From: Heliopora coerulea | Taxonomy: Eukaryota; Cnidaria; Anthozoa; Scleralcyonacea; Helioporidae | Assembly: GCA_030142905.1 (NCBI GenBank) | Contig: JASJOG010000018.1 | Coordinates: 1,240,001-1,304,000 of the forward strand | Direction: 5' to 3' | DNA: 64,000 nt | Shown: one piece after another, positions 62,401-64,000 of the stretch | How the letters are laid out: every line of letters starts with the position of its first letter | Numbering within the stretch: position 1 is the first letter of the stretch | Notes under the pieces: model-generated | What the model saw: the letters and a program-made list of their open reading frames with translations, nothing else | Databases searched by the model: none | Told to the model about the DNA's origin: nothing | Program-made: the position numbers and the translations under genes

Positions 62401-63454
62401 TGTGGCTACAATAAATCCCATGGTCATCTATTCAATGCAAGTTAACCAAAACTCATTGATTTGTATGGATTTGTTTACTCTCTTCCCTTACGACTTTTTC
62501 AACCATTCCCCTCAGATAAAAATAGCTGCTCTTCGCGGAGAAGGTTTTAAAGGTCAGTTGATGTTTTACGAGCAACAAACCAACACGATGCTACTCCTTA
62601 ATCCTGAGAAGAATGAGCTTCAACAAATTGTTCTGACGGATTCTCTAACCAAAAAGATTTCACAGCAGTTTTTGTTTAAGAAAACAAAATATAACTTTTG
62701 CTCAAATTTTGCCTTCGAAAACTCGTTAATCTTATTCCCGGATAGTGGCGAGGAACTTCAGATTGTAAATCTTGACACAACTCGTGTTTATACAATATCG
62801 CTGCCATTTACTATTGACCAAGTCCAACTCATGTCTGAACGTCTGTGGCTATTAACAGAAAAAGATACGCATGCTAAATATTTCCTCAGCAATTCTTCCC
62901 AGGATGCAGAAATTCCTAACTTGCTGACTCGGATAGTTTCTAAAGCAACCACCGGAAATCATCAGCTCGACTTAAAGAAGATATCAACAAATAGCGTACC
63001 TAAACGTATATATGAACGTCTTAATGGAATGTTTCCCGACACTTTTGCTGTTGCTGATCTCCAAACTACGCGCTTGGCTGCTAGTCTTGACTTAGCTTGT
63101 TTGGCAGTCGCTCAACCAGCACGTGAACAGTTCCCAGTAAGCTTGTACTCATACCAAAGAAACCTGAGCGTCACGAAAGGTTTGTATGTTCTCTAAAATA
63201 AGTACATAGGGAAGGTGGCATGTAAGTTTTTTTTTTTGCCTCGTTGCCAGAAACGTTTGAATATGTAAGAAAGTAAGAAAGTGATATAGCTAGCAAAACG
63301 AACAAACTAAATTTTTATGTTCAACAACGGCAGAAGAAAAGAAAGTACTTTACTGTGTCAAAGAACACTATGGTACATTAATGTACTTCGACGACGTATC
63401 CCGAAGTAATGGGCTCATGCTGAAGCGGGGCGTGTTATCAGGACGTCGTGAAAG
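13164..63454 (+). CDS. VWA8: VWA8 orthologue, multi-exon, partial at both ends (31 exons traced)
   Basis: Large mitochondrial AAA+ ATPase with a C-terminal von Willebrand A domain in the full family protein (human about 1,900 residues). The exons traced encode about 1,345 residues, starting near LQHLKWIMQK. Visible motifs in order: degenerate P-loop LIGPPGSIRR and Walker B-like VLILDGIEKAER (module 1); the block LGVPVPRYPGNPLDPPLRSR; P-loop GPKGCGKS and VALLDGIHRINPG (module 2); P-loop GNQGVGKNK, Walker B VLVIDEADKA and FRVIVLANRPGFPFLGNDFF (module 3); then less conserved sequence. Every exon junction keeps phase. All introns I traced are GT-AG except one GC-AG. The N-terminal targeting region and C-terminal vWA domain are not found here. 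Identification rests on recalled family sequence; residue-level match is very strong in the ATPase modules and weaker in exons 10, 30 and 31. Confidence 0.95.
13410..13589 (-). mobile_element. foldback Penelope-like insertion with hammerhead-like core (locus A)
   Basis: Palindromic arms 13453-13508 and 13531-13586. On the minus strand the centre is CGGACGAAGGGCCTTCGCTC then GAAACGTCGAG: CxGAnGA, a GGGC/GCTC helix II with CTTC loop, then GAAAC and GTC. The 12-base GTATTAGAGATT flanks it at 13398-13409 and 13590-13601. It lies in intron 1 of the VWA8 exons traced. Confidence 0.8.
13981..14207. repeat. array of CATATG-type short palindromes
   Basis: About nine sites of the form TTTCAxxTATGAAAT (for example TTTCACATATGAAAT at 14000 and 14110) in 230 bases, at irregular spacing. 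Not a regular tandem repeat. Confidence 0.6.
14498..14572 (+). CDS. VWA8: VWA8 exon 2 (module 1 P-loop)
   Basis: 25 codons, phase 0 at both ends, reading DQLGQDIFLIGPPGSIRR then TLVMQYL. Acceptor TTATCAG, donor GTAAGT. The P-loop is GPPGSIRRT with no invariant Lys, so module 1 is probably not a catalytic ATPase; known VWA8 proteins share this degeneracy. Confidence 0.93.
14573..17095. other. VWA8 intron, mostly unremarkable
   Basis: Contains a (TA)n run at 14660-14698 and a (CATA)n array at 16789-16903. Open frames at 15637-16707 show no recognisable family and I call none of them genes. Confidence 0.6.
16789..16903. repeat. (CATA)n microsatellite
   Basis: About 19 CATA units followed by degenerate CATG/CATA units. 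It produces long artificial open frames on both strands. Confidence 0.95.
17096..17206 (+). CDS. VWA8: VWA8 exon 3
   Basis: 37 codons beginning ELTQREAEYVALSRDTTESD, phase 0 at both ends; donor CAG|GTAGG. Continues module 1 after the degenerate P-loop. The sequence is nearly colinear with vertebrate VWA8, with no gap. Confidence 0.95.
17280..17753. mobile_element. MITE with CAGGCCCGTA termini
   Basis: Ends CAGGCCCGTA and TACGGGCCTG are inverted; G-rich run after the left end (GGGGGGGCC) and matching C-rich run before the right end (GGCCCCCCC). No coding capacity. Lies in a VWA8 intron. Confidence 0.7.
18308..18411 (+). CDS. VWA8: VWA8 exon 4 (module 1 Walker B region)
   Basis: Starts in phase 0 after TATCCTAG and encodes SSVRAALEGRVLILDGIEK followed by AERNVLPVLNNLLEN; ends AG|GTAAAC in phase 2. 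VLILDGIE is the Walker B-like strand. Confidence 0.95.
18580..18643 (+). CDS. VWA8: VWA8 exon 5
   Basis: 64 bases completing Arg (AG|G) and then EMQLDDGRFLVAANRYDSLL K, ending in phase 0 before GTAAGA. The DGRFL motif follows the Walker B helix in all three modules. Confidence 0.95.
18823..18987 (+). CDS. VWA8: VWA8 exon 6
   Basis: 55 codons, phase 0 at both ends. Contains EDFRVFALGVPVPRYPGN and LDPPLRSRFQSRDV, the most conserved signature of module 1 and the clearest single identifier of the gene. Donor AAG|GTATGA. Confidence 0.97.
19282..19334 (+). CDS. VWA8: VWA8 exon 7
   Basis: 53 bases encoding DQLQSLAEFSTPNLPKE plus AG of an Arg; donor GTAAGT. Weakly conserved linker, but phase and splice sites agree on both sides. 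Confidence 0.85.
20038..20146 (+). CDS. VWA8: VWA8 exon 8
   Basis: Begins G in phase 2 and encodes LANLVSFAYTLQSSELMSLG then MPDFPVENLKYIVTIM, matching the family's LGLPDFPLDSL segment; donor ATG|GTGAGT, phase 0. Confidence 0.92.
20421..20513 (+). CDS. VWA8: VWA8 exon 9
   Basis: 31 codons beginning FSSCQHLLNKIYPQQLILGL, then EGQAAVQDILK; phase 0 at both ends; donor AAG|GTACAT. YPQQLILGLEG corresponds to YPYSILLGHEG of vertebrate VWA8, the end of module 1. The acceptor CTACAG was chosen because it alone keeps frame and alignment. Confidence 0.87.
20514..22005. other. VWA8 intron without recognised content
   Basis: AT-rich sequence, no repeat or gene recognised apart from short A/T runs. Confidence 0.5.
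22006..22194 (+). CDS. VWA8: VWA8 exon 10 (variable linker)
   Basis: 63 codons starting TFCLDDAPINRNGPYVIKD, phase 0 at both ends, acceptor TTTGAG, donor AAG|GTATGA. The sequence is poorly conserved, as expected for the linker between modules 1 and 2. The call rests on an open, well-bounded frame in the right place. Confidence 0.75.
22986..23090 (+). repeat. tRNA-like (SINE-type) repeat, plus strand
   Basis: TTTGTAGCTCAGTTGGAATA (A-box-like), later GCTTTGATTCCC (B-box-like), then TGGAGGCCCTAGAGTTGCAC, the same 3' segment as the repeat at 11,075. A partial inverted copy stands at 22,845-22,870, so the pair may be a foldback. Confidence 0.55.
23975..24064 (+). CDS. VWA8: VWA8 exon 11 (module 2 P-loop, first half)
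   Basis: 30 codons ending MFQSHLVNDFCLIGPK; phase 0 at both ends; donor AAG|GTTCGT. The intron falls inside the Walker A motif, between GPK and GCGKS. Confidence 0.96.
24104..24215. repeat. (CACTC)n pyrimidine-rich tract
   Basis: Degenerate CTCCACTCCACTCC repeat 40 bases downstream of VWA8 exon 11. Confidence 0.8.
24841..24918 (+). CDS. VWA8: VWA8 exon 12 (module 2 P-loop, second half)
   Basis: 26 codons beginning GCGKSVLVHQFSRLLGYQIE, completing an intact GxxGxGKS Walker A, then PIVLYQ; phase 0 at both ends; donor CAG|GTATTA. Confidence 0.97.
25856..26016 (+). CDS. VWA8: VWA8 exon 13 (module 2 Walker B)
   Basis: Encodes DMTSRDLLQQRTTLPSGDTV and later VALLDGIHRINPGTLSVLQ, the module 2 Walker B strand and following helix; ends AG in phase 2, donor GTTTGT. 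Confidence 0.97.
26318..26522. mobile_element. foldback Penelope-like pair with two hammerhead-like cores (locus B)
   Basis: Two copies of one repeat head to head. The minus-strand copy contains CGGACGAAGGGCCTTCGCTC then GAAACGTCGAG; the plus-strand copy has GAAGGGCCTTCGCACGAAAC then GTCGAG. Arms continue with AAGCTTTTTTTCTATC and end GAACGCCGC. The 13-base TAAACTCTAGCAG flanks it at 26305-26317 and 26523-26535. Confidence 0.85.
27204..27354 (-). mobile_element. single-copy Penelope-like end with hammerhead-like core (locus F)
   Basis: A 151-base insertion flanked by the 15-base ATATCAACACTAAGT (27189-27203 and 27355-27369). Minus strand reads CTGAAGATGTTGCACGTCGC then AACGAAACGTTAG: CTGANGA intact, GTTGC/GCAAC helix II, GAAAC and GTT. 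Unlike loci A to E it is not a foldback. Confidence 0.75.
27560..27632 (-). repeat. fragment of the tRNA-like repeat family of 37 kb
   Basis: Minus strand AGAAGGTTGCTGGTTCGATC (B box), CCCCGTCTGG and, downstream, GCTTGACGATCGTTCA match the repeat at 37,130-37,205. Confidence 0.6.
27805..29690 (-). pseudogene. non-LTR retrotransposon (LINE) reverse transcriptase remnant
   Basis: Minus-strand pieces in order: VTGADKIPTWLLKRF, NKHALISPVSKIYPPNDIDN, then a 271-codon frame (28805-27990) with FLDFRKGFDLVDHGILLRKL, GIPQGSVLSQTLF and YVDDCT, the RT catalytic motif, and FKLLGVWHQNNLKWNTHVEE. The C-terminus continues in another frame to 27805. Several frameshifts. CR1/Jockey-like by pattern; endonuclease part not found. 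Confidence 0.88.
29640..29730 (-). repeat. fragment of the tRNA-like repeat family
   Basis: CCGGTGAGACACTCTAACC, GCCACCAAGACCCAGG and GCAAGTTCGACGTATGTGC follow the order seen in the copy at 36,880-36,975. Confidence 0.6.
30359..30472 (+). CDS. VWA8: VWA8 exon 14
   Basis: Completes Arg (AG|A), then LVGDREISLYDNTQLVRADR and YEILKEKSGLSDEEMKE; ends AG in phase 2 with donor GTAAAG. The 4.3 kb intron before it holds a LINE and a foldback; the 5.5 kb intron after it holds the TAA-linked retrotransposon pile-up. Confidence 0.97.
30598..31534 (-). pseudogene. endonuclease-type LINE copy a (C-terminal part, decayed)
   Basis: Minus-strand peptides KKLYGQYRRETSDHIDKEKR, CRVCSEGEI...HLISGC (CCHC knuckle), QWNHHIECRKTEIILLEKEE, CLIIDIAIPDN and KIQKYNDLKREIKELWSVKK are homologous to copies b and c. 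The RPD of the endonuclease is lost (CRKTE). Several frame breaks. Its 3' side runs into degenerate TTA repeats at 30529-30597. Confidence 0.75.
31535..31619 (-). repeat. TAA microsatellite with a short retrotransposon 3' stub
   Basis: (TTA)n at 31563-31619 joined to a stub (CTTAGTTGGGTGGTGTGCG, minus strand) and another TAATAAT. The same 31-base sequence, stub plus GTAATAAT, occurs at 47635-47665 on the plus strand. Confidence 0.8.
31620..33147 (-). pseudogene. endonuclease-type LINE copy b (5'-truncated)
   Basis: Minus strand from EEEYKYLGINEGNG (end of RT) through LLHGQYRTRTNRS, knuckle CRFCDKQKEAIDHFVSGC, KWYEHKPPQVVENDKVTILW, endonuclease RPDIVIKNHEEKTCLMIDMT to the stop at 31771. One frameshift at a C8 run near 32423. 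Both ends abut TTA repeats (31563-31619 and 33148-33194). The RPD...D pattern and CCHC knuckle indicate the restriction-like endonuclease LINE group (R2/R4/HERO type). Confidence 0.88.
33148..33194. repeat. (TTA)n between LINE copies b and c
   Basis: Nearly pure TTA run of 47 bases; reads TAA on the strand of the flanking retrotransposons. Confidence 0.95.
33195..34753 (-). pseudogene. endonuclease-type LINE copy c (5'-truncated at the RT active site)
   Basis: Minus strand starts a few residues before HLLYMDDLKLYG (RT motif) directly out of the TTA repeat at 34754, then DGYKYLGVLEYDD, HGHILRQTEDVRD, knuckle CTMCGVKDETVGHLFCEC, KWYEHKPEPVIENTTIKMLW, RPDIVLVNRKENECIVIDIT and stop at 33270. One frameshift near 34300. 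The 347-codon C-terminal frame is intact. Clearly a different subfamily from copy b, aligned over the whole length. Confidence 0.9.
34754..34790. repeat. (TTA)n between LINE copies c and d
   Basis: Pure run of TTA units, about 37 bases. Confidence 0.95.
34791..35143 (-). pseudogene. endonuclease-type LINE copy d (last ~110 codons only)
   Basis: Minus strand KVEKCQDLKREIKRIWKCQE then VVIIPVITGALETV and LQKACLTRVSKNIAQGT, colinear with the C-termini of copies b and c. An in-frame stop precedes KVEK. TTA repeats on both sides. Confidence 0.8.
35144..35289. repeat. two (TTA)n runs around a 71-base insert
   Basis: TTA runs at 35144-35172 and 35244-35289 enclose 71 bases of non-repeat sequence, possibly another very short 5'-truncated 3' end; its origin is not recognised. 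Confidence 0.7.
35995..36163 (+). CDS. VWA8: VWA8 exon 15
   Basis: Completes Arg (AG|A), then KVFCIHPSFRIIGLAEPPV, the sensor-type strand of module 2, and QWLGSELLPLFLYHHVEPL; phase 0 at the end, donor ATG|GTATAC. Confidence 0.97.
36264..36341 (+). CDS. VWA8: VWA8 exon 16
   Basis: 26 codons beginning VPSVPKDKMETVLKVADTLR, phase 0 at both ends, donor ATG|GTGGGA. Introns around it are only about 80-100 bases, in contrast to the kilobase introns elsewhere. Confidence 0.93.
36420..36535 (+). CDS. VWA8: VWA8 exon 17
   Basis: Encodes LSSVASSLSTRQLLRIAKRI followed by AQYPSEDLYETLSRACLT; ends GA in phase 2, donor GTAAGT. The SLSTRQLLRI helix carries the arginines typical of the lid domain of module 2. 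Confidence 0.96.
36764..36792. repeat. (TA)n microsatellite
   Basis: Dinucleotide run just left of the tRNA-like repeat pair. Confidence 0.9.
36838..37260. repeat. inverted pair of tRNA-like repeats with a foldback on the right
   Basis: Minus-strand copy 36845-36975 and plus-strand copy 37060-37205. Plus copy: TTGGTAGCTCAATGGTTAGA (A box) and GCGGGTTCGATCCCC (B box). The right copy is enclosed by inverted arms, ATGTGAGAGCTTGGATATAT (37011 on) and ATATATCCAAGCTCTCACAT near 37220-37240. No intact tRNA fold. Confidence 0.7.
37419..37525 (+). CDS. VWA8: VWA8 exon 18
   Basis: Completes Glu (GA|A) and encodes FLPLLAKSALETTMNEVGIS, then a divergent stretch ending KAVKLI plus one base; donor GTATGT, phase 1. 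Confidence 0.93.
37755..37952. repeat. polypyrimidine (CTTTT)n tract
   Basis: About 200 bases of TTTCTTTTC-type repeat in the intron after VWA8 exon 18. Confidence 0.9.
38866..38972 (+). CDS. VWA8: VWA8 exon 19
   Basis: Completes Asp (G|AT), then ESLNGFVRIGNTSHEVHNPE and NRTKVPDTLFYDNLQ, matching the family KVPDVLFYDNIQ motif; phase 0 at the end, donor CAG|GTAAAC. Confidence 0.96.
39709..39780 (+). CDS. VWA8: VWA8 exon 20 (module 3 P-loop, first half)
   Basis: 24 codons beginning HLEVMEKMLKDFRLGEHLLL and ending VGNQ; phase 0 at both ends, donor CAG|GTAACG. As in module 2, the intron falls inside Walker A, here between GNQ and GVGKN. Confidence 0.98.
40060..40545 (+). mobile_element. possible LINE 3' end
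   Basis: Looks like the end of a non-LTR element: residues resembling KLKDYCYSAVHSTYNPEDSR in shifted frames, a T-rich 3' region, then GTTAAATAAAGATTTAAATA before an A run. No RT motif present. Confidence 0.35.
41391..41446 (-). ncRNA. hammerhead ribozyme-like motif (copy 2, inverted)
   Basis: Exact inverse of the motif at 42048-42101, in the other arm of the Penelope-like pair. Core CTGACGA lies at 41434-41440 on the minus strand. Confidence 0.62.
41691..41972 (+). pseudogene. Penelope-like element C-terminus (GIY-YIG endonuclease end)
   Basis: 93 codons with STALSKYIWKLRDNNIKFSL, KWQIIRRCKAYSSSTKKCNL and SLNSRNELITTCRHRKKHLL, the Cys-rich end of the Penelope GIY-YIG endonuclease (CNLC, CRH). 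The N-terminal RT is missing. The minus-strand arm (41702-41520) encodes the same 60 final residues. Confidence 0.85.
42048..42101 (+). ncRNA. hammerhead ribozyme-like motif (copy 1)
   Basis: CTGACGA at 42052-42058, helix II GTGTGGCAAG/CTTGCCATAC (10 pairs, one G-U), GAAA at 42084-42087, then ACAAATTTGT, a self-complementary stem III, and cleavage-type GTA at 42095-42097. Stem I is only about 3 pairs (TAC/GTA). All core positions fit the hammerhead consensus CTGANGA...GAAA...UH. Activity not shown; the palindromic stem III suggests action as a dimer. Confidence 0.65.
42902..42972 (+). repeat. tRNA-like sequence (A and B boxes)
   Basis: GGATTAGCTCAGTCGGTATA (A box) and GTGGGTTCGATTCCGGG (B box), 33 bases apart. 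The arms do not fold as a full tRNA by eye, so I call it tRNA-derived rather than a gene. Confidence 0.5.
43114..43345. repeat. degenerate ATGG/ATGC minisatellite
   Basis: Irregular repeat of GATGCATGG and GGATGAATG units. Minus-strand open frames rich in His and Pro across it are artefacts. Confidence 0.9.
44425..44501 (+). CDS. VWA8: VWA8 exon 21 (module 3 P-loop, second half)
   Basis: Begins GVGKNKIVDRFLQLLNRPRE and continues YIQLH plus AG; phase 2, donor GTTAGA. Near identical to vertebrate VWA8. A 4.6 kb intron with the Penelope-like inverted pair precedes it. Confidence 0.98.
44962..45037 (+). CDS. VWA8: VWA8 exon 22
   Basis: Completes Arg (AG|G), then DTTVQTLTLQPTVRNGVIVY and EDSPL; phase 0 at the end, donor TTG|GTGAGC. 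Confidence 0.98.
45397..45500. repeat. short tandem repeat AACTAAGACATTT
   Basis: Four diverged copies of A(A/C)TAAGACATTTxGTC/AxC with T-rich spacers in the intron after exon 22. The rest of 45038-46030 shows nothing recognisable. Confidence 0.6.
46031..46166 (+). CDS. VWA8: VWA8 exon 23 (module 3 Walker B)
   Basis: Encodes VRALKYGHVLVIDEADKASV, a textbook Walker B with DEAD, then LKTLVENGEMILGDGRRVV; ends phase 1 at CCA G|GTACTG. Confidence 0.98.
46649..46771 (+). CDS. VWA8: VWA8 exon 24
   Basis: Completes Ala (G|CT) and encodes HPIPDDVIETHSDFRVIVL then ANRPGFPFLGNDFFGAM, the sensor strand with NRPG of module 3; ends phase 1, donor G|GTAAAT. Confidence 0.98.
46878..46930 (+). CDS. VWA8: VWA8 exon 25
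   Basis: 53 bases completing Gly (G|GT) and then DIFSCHAINNPDRESEL; phase 0 at the end, donor TTG|GTATGA. Small exon bounded by short introns. Confidence 0.97.
47052..47204 (+). CDS. VWA8: VWA8 exon 26 (ends at a GC donor)
   Basis: 51 codons, AMLKKYGPDVPQHVLSMLVD onward, ending YPYSTREVVSIVKHLQ. The colinear end is CAG|GCAAGT, a GC donor, because the next exon begins AFPNDG, matching KHLQ-x-FP in the family without a gap. A GT four codon-thirds later (CAGGCAAGT|GTAAGA) would insert two residues. Confidence 0.95.
47402..48540 (+). mobile_element. TAA-linked non-coding retroelement units
   Basis: Three AAT-rich tracts (47402-47420, 47461-47495, 48516-48538) separate two units. The first (47496-47657) ends TTGGGTGGTGTGCGAGTTG, identical to the stub at 31.54 kb. 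The second (about 47670-48515) is 850 bases without long frames and ends TGTGCTGCGATATTGGATA before TAATAATAA. By structure these are 3' ends or non-autonomous members of elements that insert in TAA repeats. Confidence 0.55.
49958..50109 (+). CDS. VWA8: VWA8 exon 27
   Basis: Encodes AFPNDGLAQVVRNVFDFDSY then HPDVQEIVVKTLRKHGIPAG; ends GA in phase 2 with donor GTAAGC. VVRNVFDFDSY is a strong family signature. Confidence 0.98.
50390..50640. repeat. dispersed repeat fragment
   Basis: Contains TTTTCTCCGGTTACTCCGG followed by TTTCCTCC, a phrase I recognise as common in invertebrate interspersed repeats; boundaries are not visible. Confidence 0.4.
50873..51356. mobile_element. foldback MITE with long inverted arms
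   Basis: Starts TTAAGGGCTGTTTACACGTG and ends with the near inverse (CACGTGTAAACGGTCCTTTAA). Arms of about 190 bases share GTCTGTAATA-type and AAGATATCCGCTTAT blocks in inverted order. TTAA at both ends may be part of the target. No coding capacity. Confidence 0.75.
51817..53122 (-). mobile_element. second mariner-type DNA transposon
   Basis: TIRs of about 62 bases starting CAGGGTGGGCCAAAAGTTAC (left) and, inverted, TAGGGTGGGCTAGAAGTTAC (right), with around six mismatches. TA precedes the left end; the right terminal base and TA are altered. Encodes one broken transposase on the minus strand. Confidence 0.9.
51958..52978 (-). pseudogene. mariner-type transposase, broken
   Basis: Starts MAAAARRLTLEQRIFVIENW (DUF4817-like), frameshift and stops near 52805 and 52740, then RESFVNSPRKSQRRASSELD, ILWTDEAQFKLNGSVN, an in-frame TAA at about 52283, WMQDGAPPHYSRSVREFLG and EWPPRSPDLTPCDFAVWAMI. 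By hand count 39 residues separate the Asp of MQD from that of PCDF. Related to, but clearly distinct from, the element at 675-2365. Confidence 0.88.
53285..53460. repeat. diverged tandem repeat, ~55-base unit, three copies
   Basis: Each unit carries CTCAGxGGATATTGAAATAT followed by TTCA-type sequence and CTGGCCTCAG. Copies start near 53293, 53335 and 53387. Confidence 0.5.
54690..55460 (+). pseudogene. unidentified coding-like remnant in a VWA8 intron
   Basis: Adjacent frames give protein-like pieces: EKLKIHMLLTGKEVHVEKYF, KFASHLPKRFPGENLWKYFS, NKFNKPDVVIWETRGKLH and AFQIGYKRQGNRKAKEGNVP. I do not recognise the family. Stops and frame changes show it is not a working plus-strand gene as it stands. 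Confidence 0.3.
55926..56030. repeat. degenerate TTAGGG-like tract
   Basis: Units such as GAGTTAGGGTTAGGGTTAAA among GATTAG and GTTAGA variants over about 100 bases. Confidence 0.6.
56875..58252 (-). pseudogene. LINE reverse transcriptase remnant (CR1/Jockey-like)
   Basis: Minus-strand order: VPTKIAKVSPLLKEGD, ENNRPISLLPVFSNVCESVA, VVFLDMSKGFDSINHGVLFA, CGVPQGSILGPLLFNIYMND, CYVDDNNF (RT catalytic YVDD), then a 234-codon frame with KDLGVILDSNLTFNEHVVQT and YCSNVWSNTSQANLDKLQSE ending LSNRLAFIK. Frame breaks at about 57580 and 57950 and a stop before KLENN. No endonuclease seen. Confidence 0.9.
58253..58952. other. intron stretch without recognised content
   Basis: No gene, repeat or motif recognised. 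Confidence 0.5.
58953..59049 (+). CDS. VWA8: VWA8 exon 28
   Basis: Completes Glu (GA|A), then FPLPQPRLVDNWNFVDGTDV and LCPIDERPFVLK; phase 0, donor AAG|GTTAAT. The preceding 8.8 kb intron carries a MITE, a mariner element and a LINE. Confidence 0.9.
59850..60070 (-). pseudogene. Ty3/Gypsy-type reverse transcriptase fragment
   Basis: Minus strand YFDEEGIMNCTKPGESITYA then SPLVITPKGDDSVRIIADFR and LANKGASRT, followed by a stop: RT boxes 1-2 of Gypsy pol (SPxVxxxKxxxxxRxxxDxRxxN). Only about 70 residues survive, in the intron before exon 29. Confidence 0.65.
60966..61104 (+). CDS. VWA8: VWA8 exon 29
   Basis: Begins DPVKMDCPKFDIDRQNKRSS and continues FTEQLCEWNLPLYESNIIVD, matching the FTEECASWRIPLDEINII block; ends phase 1, donor G|GTATTG. 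Confidence 0.93.
61225..61790. repeat. trinucleotide-periodic tract with a strand-composition switch
   Basis: 61225-61550 is GCT/ACC/CCT-type pyrimidine-rich triplets; 61555-61790 turns into GATAGTGATGGTGAT-type purine-rich repeats. Long frames on both strands (poly-Ala/Pro/Thr, poly-Ser/Arg) are artefacts of triplet periodicity; the flanking VWA8 exons splice cleanly without it. Confidence 0.85.
61870..61985 (-). repeat. decayed tRNA-like repeat fragment
   Basis: GCTCGCAAGCTTTTGATAAT, TTGGTGAGACGCTTCAAGCA and ACATATGTGCATCC follow the order of the copy at 36,845-36,975. Confidence 0.45.
62376..63179 (+). CDS. VWA8: VWA8 exon 30 (long exon)
   Basis: About 268 codons, far longer than any other exon here. 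Completes Gly (G|GT) and reads GLNGDWLHVATINPMVIYSM; later blocks include GFKGQLMFYEQQTNTMLLLN, which matches the family's GQVVLHEQQSNVILLL. Conservation then fades. The open frame stops at 63196, but ending at AAAG|GTTTGT gives phase 1, which the next exon accepts. Confidence 0.9.
63334..63454 (+). CDS. VWA8: probable VWA8 exon 31
   Basis: Acceptor GGCAG then an open frame completing Glu (G|AA): EKKVLYCVKEHYGTLMYFDD followed by VSRSNGLMLKRGVLSGRRE and AG in phase 2, donor GTAACA. It matches the phase left by exon 30 and is bounded by good splice sites, but I cannot align it firmly to the family. Confidence 0.65.
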
Positions 63455-64000
63455 GTAACACGTACGTAAACCTACGTCAGTAGTTTTTGACATAGTCAAG
63501 TTATCTTCTCTCTGTTCTTTTGTCTCAGTGTTACGTCCAGTTCCCTTAAAAAATTAGCAGTGTTTTTTCTGTCATTATTAAACTTGAATGTTAGCCCGCG
63601 AAAACAGTATTTTCATTAAAGCTTGGTGCTTAAGGAAATGTGCTTTGGAAATTGAGGTAGCCATGAAAATCCAGCTGTTATGCCGGTACAGGTAAAATTG
63701 TTCATGGTTTTTTGCCACTATAATATCACTTAAGCAAATTAATTATCGCTATCTGACTTGATCCGACGATGATCGAATCGAATCTGATCTGATCTGATCA
63801 GATGTTATCTAATCAGATCTACTTTATTTTAATTTTAATACTAAAAAGTGTTGGTTCCAACATGTTACTTTTAATCAGCCGTCAACTCGGTAGGAATGTG
63901 TCGGATACCACTGTTCCGGAGACAGGATTCAACCAGACAATAGACTACCGGGGCCACAAGTTTTAACGATGCAGAAAGGTACTAAGAGGAAATGATTTGA
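63455..64000. other. VWA8 intron at the window edge
   Basis: No further exon recognised. A GATCT-rich microrepeat stands at 63780-63825. Confidence 0.5.

Noticed and set aside
1..64000. CRISPR arrays, prokaryotic operons, rRNA genes
   Set aside because: No regularly spaced identical repeats with unique spacers, no rRNA-like sequence; splice-site-bounded exons show eukaryotic nuclear DNA.

Overview
The window is intron-rich, AT-rich animal nuclear DNA. It holds no bacterial features: no operons and no Shine-Dalgarno-led genes. The mix of repeats (Penelope-like ends with hammerhead-type cores, LINEs with a C-terminal restriction-like endonuclease set in TAA repeats, BEL/Pao, Gypsy, hAT and mariner relics, tRNA-like repeats) suggests a marine invertebrate, most likely a cnidarian. 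That placement is inference.

One host gene dominates. From about 13.2 kb to beyond 63.4 kb the plus strand carries the orthologue of VWA8, a large mitochondrial AAA+ ATPase with a C-terminal von Willebrand A domain. I traced 31 coding exons by protein similarity, splice sites and an unbroken phase chain, giving about 1,345 codons. The first exon(s), with the targeting peptide, and the last exons, with the vWA domain, are not identified or lie outside. Three ATPase modules are visible: module 1 with a degenerate P-loop (exons 2-9), module 2 (exons 11-17) and module 3 (exons 20-27). A less conserved region follows (exons 28-31).

Region by region. 0-2.6 kb: a mariner-type transposon (675-2365) splits a DUF3504-like (Crypton-derived recombinase) coding remnant. 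2.6-8.9 kb: a short MITE, three foldback insertions with target duplications, a hAT transposase relic, a second MITE and a BEL/Pao relic. 9-13 kb: low-content DNA with telomere-like tracts, a tRNA-like repeat and the second copy of the MITE. 13-64 kb: VWA8, with introns filled by mobile DNA. The largest loads are a LINE (27.8-29.7 kb), a pile-up of 5'-truncated endonuclease-type LINEs in TAA microsatellites (30.5-35.3 kb), a tRNA-like foldback (36.8-37.3 kb), a Penelope-like inverted pair with hammerhead cores (41.3-42.4 kb), a second TAA-linked unit (47.4-48.6 kb), a foldback MITE (50.9-51.4 kb), a second mariner (51.8-53.1 kb), a LINE (56.9-58.3 kb) and a Gypsy RT relic (59.8-60.1 kb).

The most distinctive signals are the same-strand retrotransposon pile-up in TAA repeats, the set of six small Penelope-like insertions with 12-18 bp target duplications (five carrying clear or degraded hammerhead-like cores), and two intron positions shared by ATPase modules 2 and 3 of VWA8. 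I see no operon-like or defence-type system.
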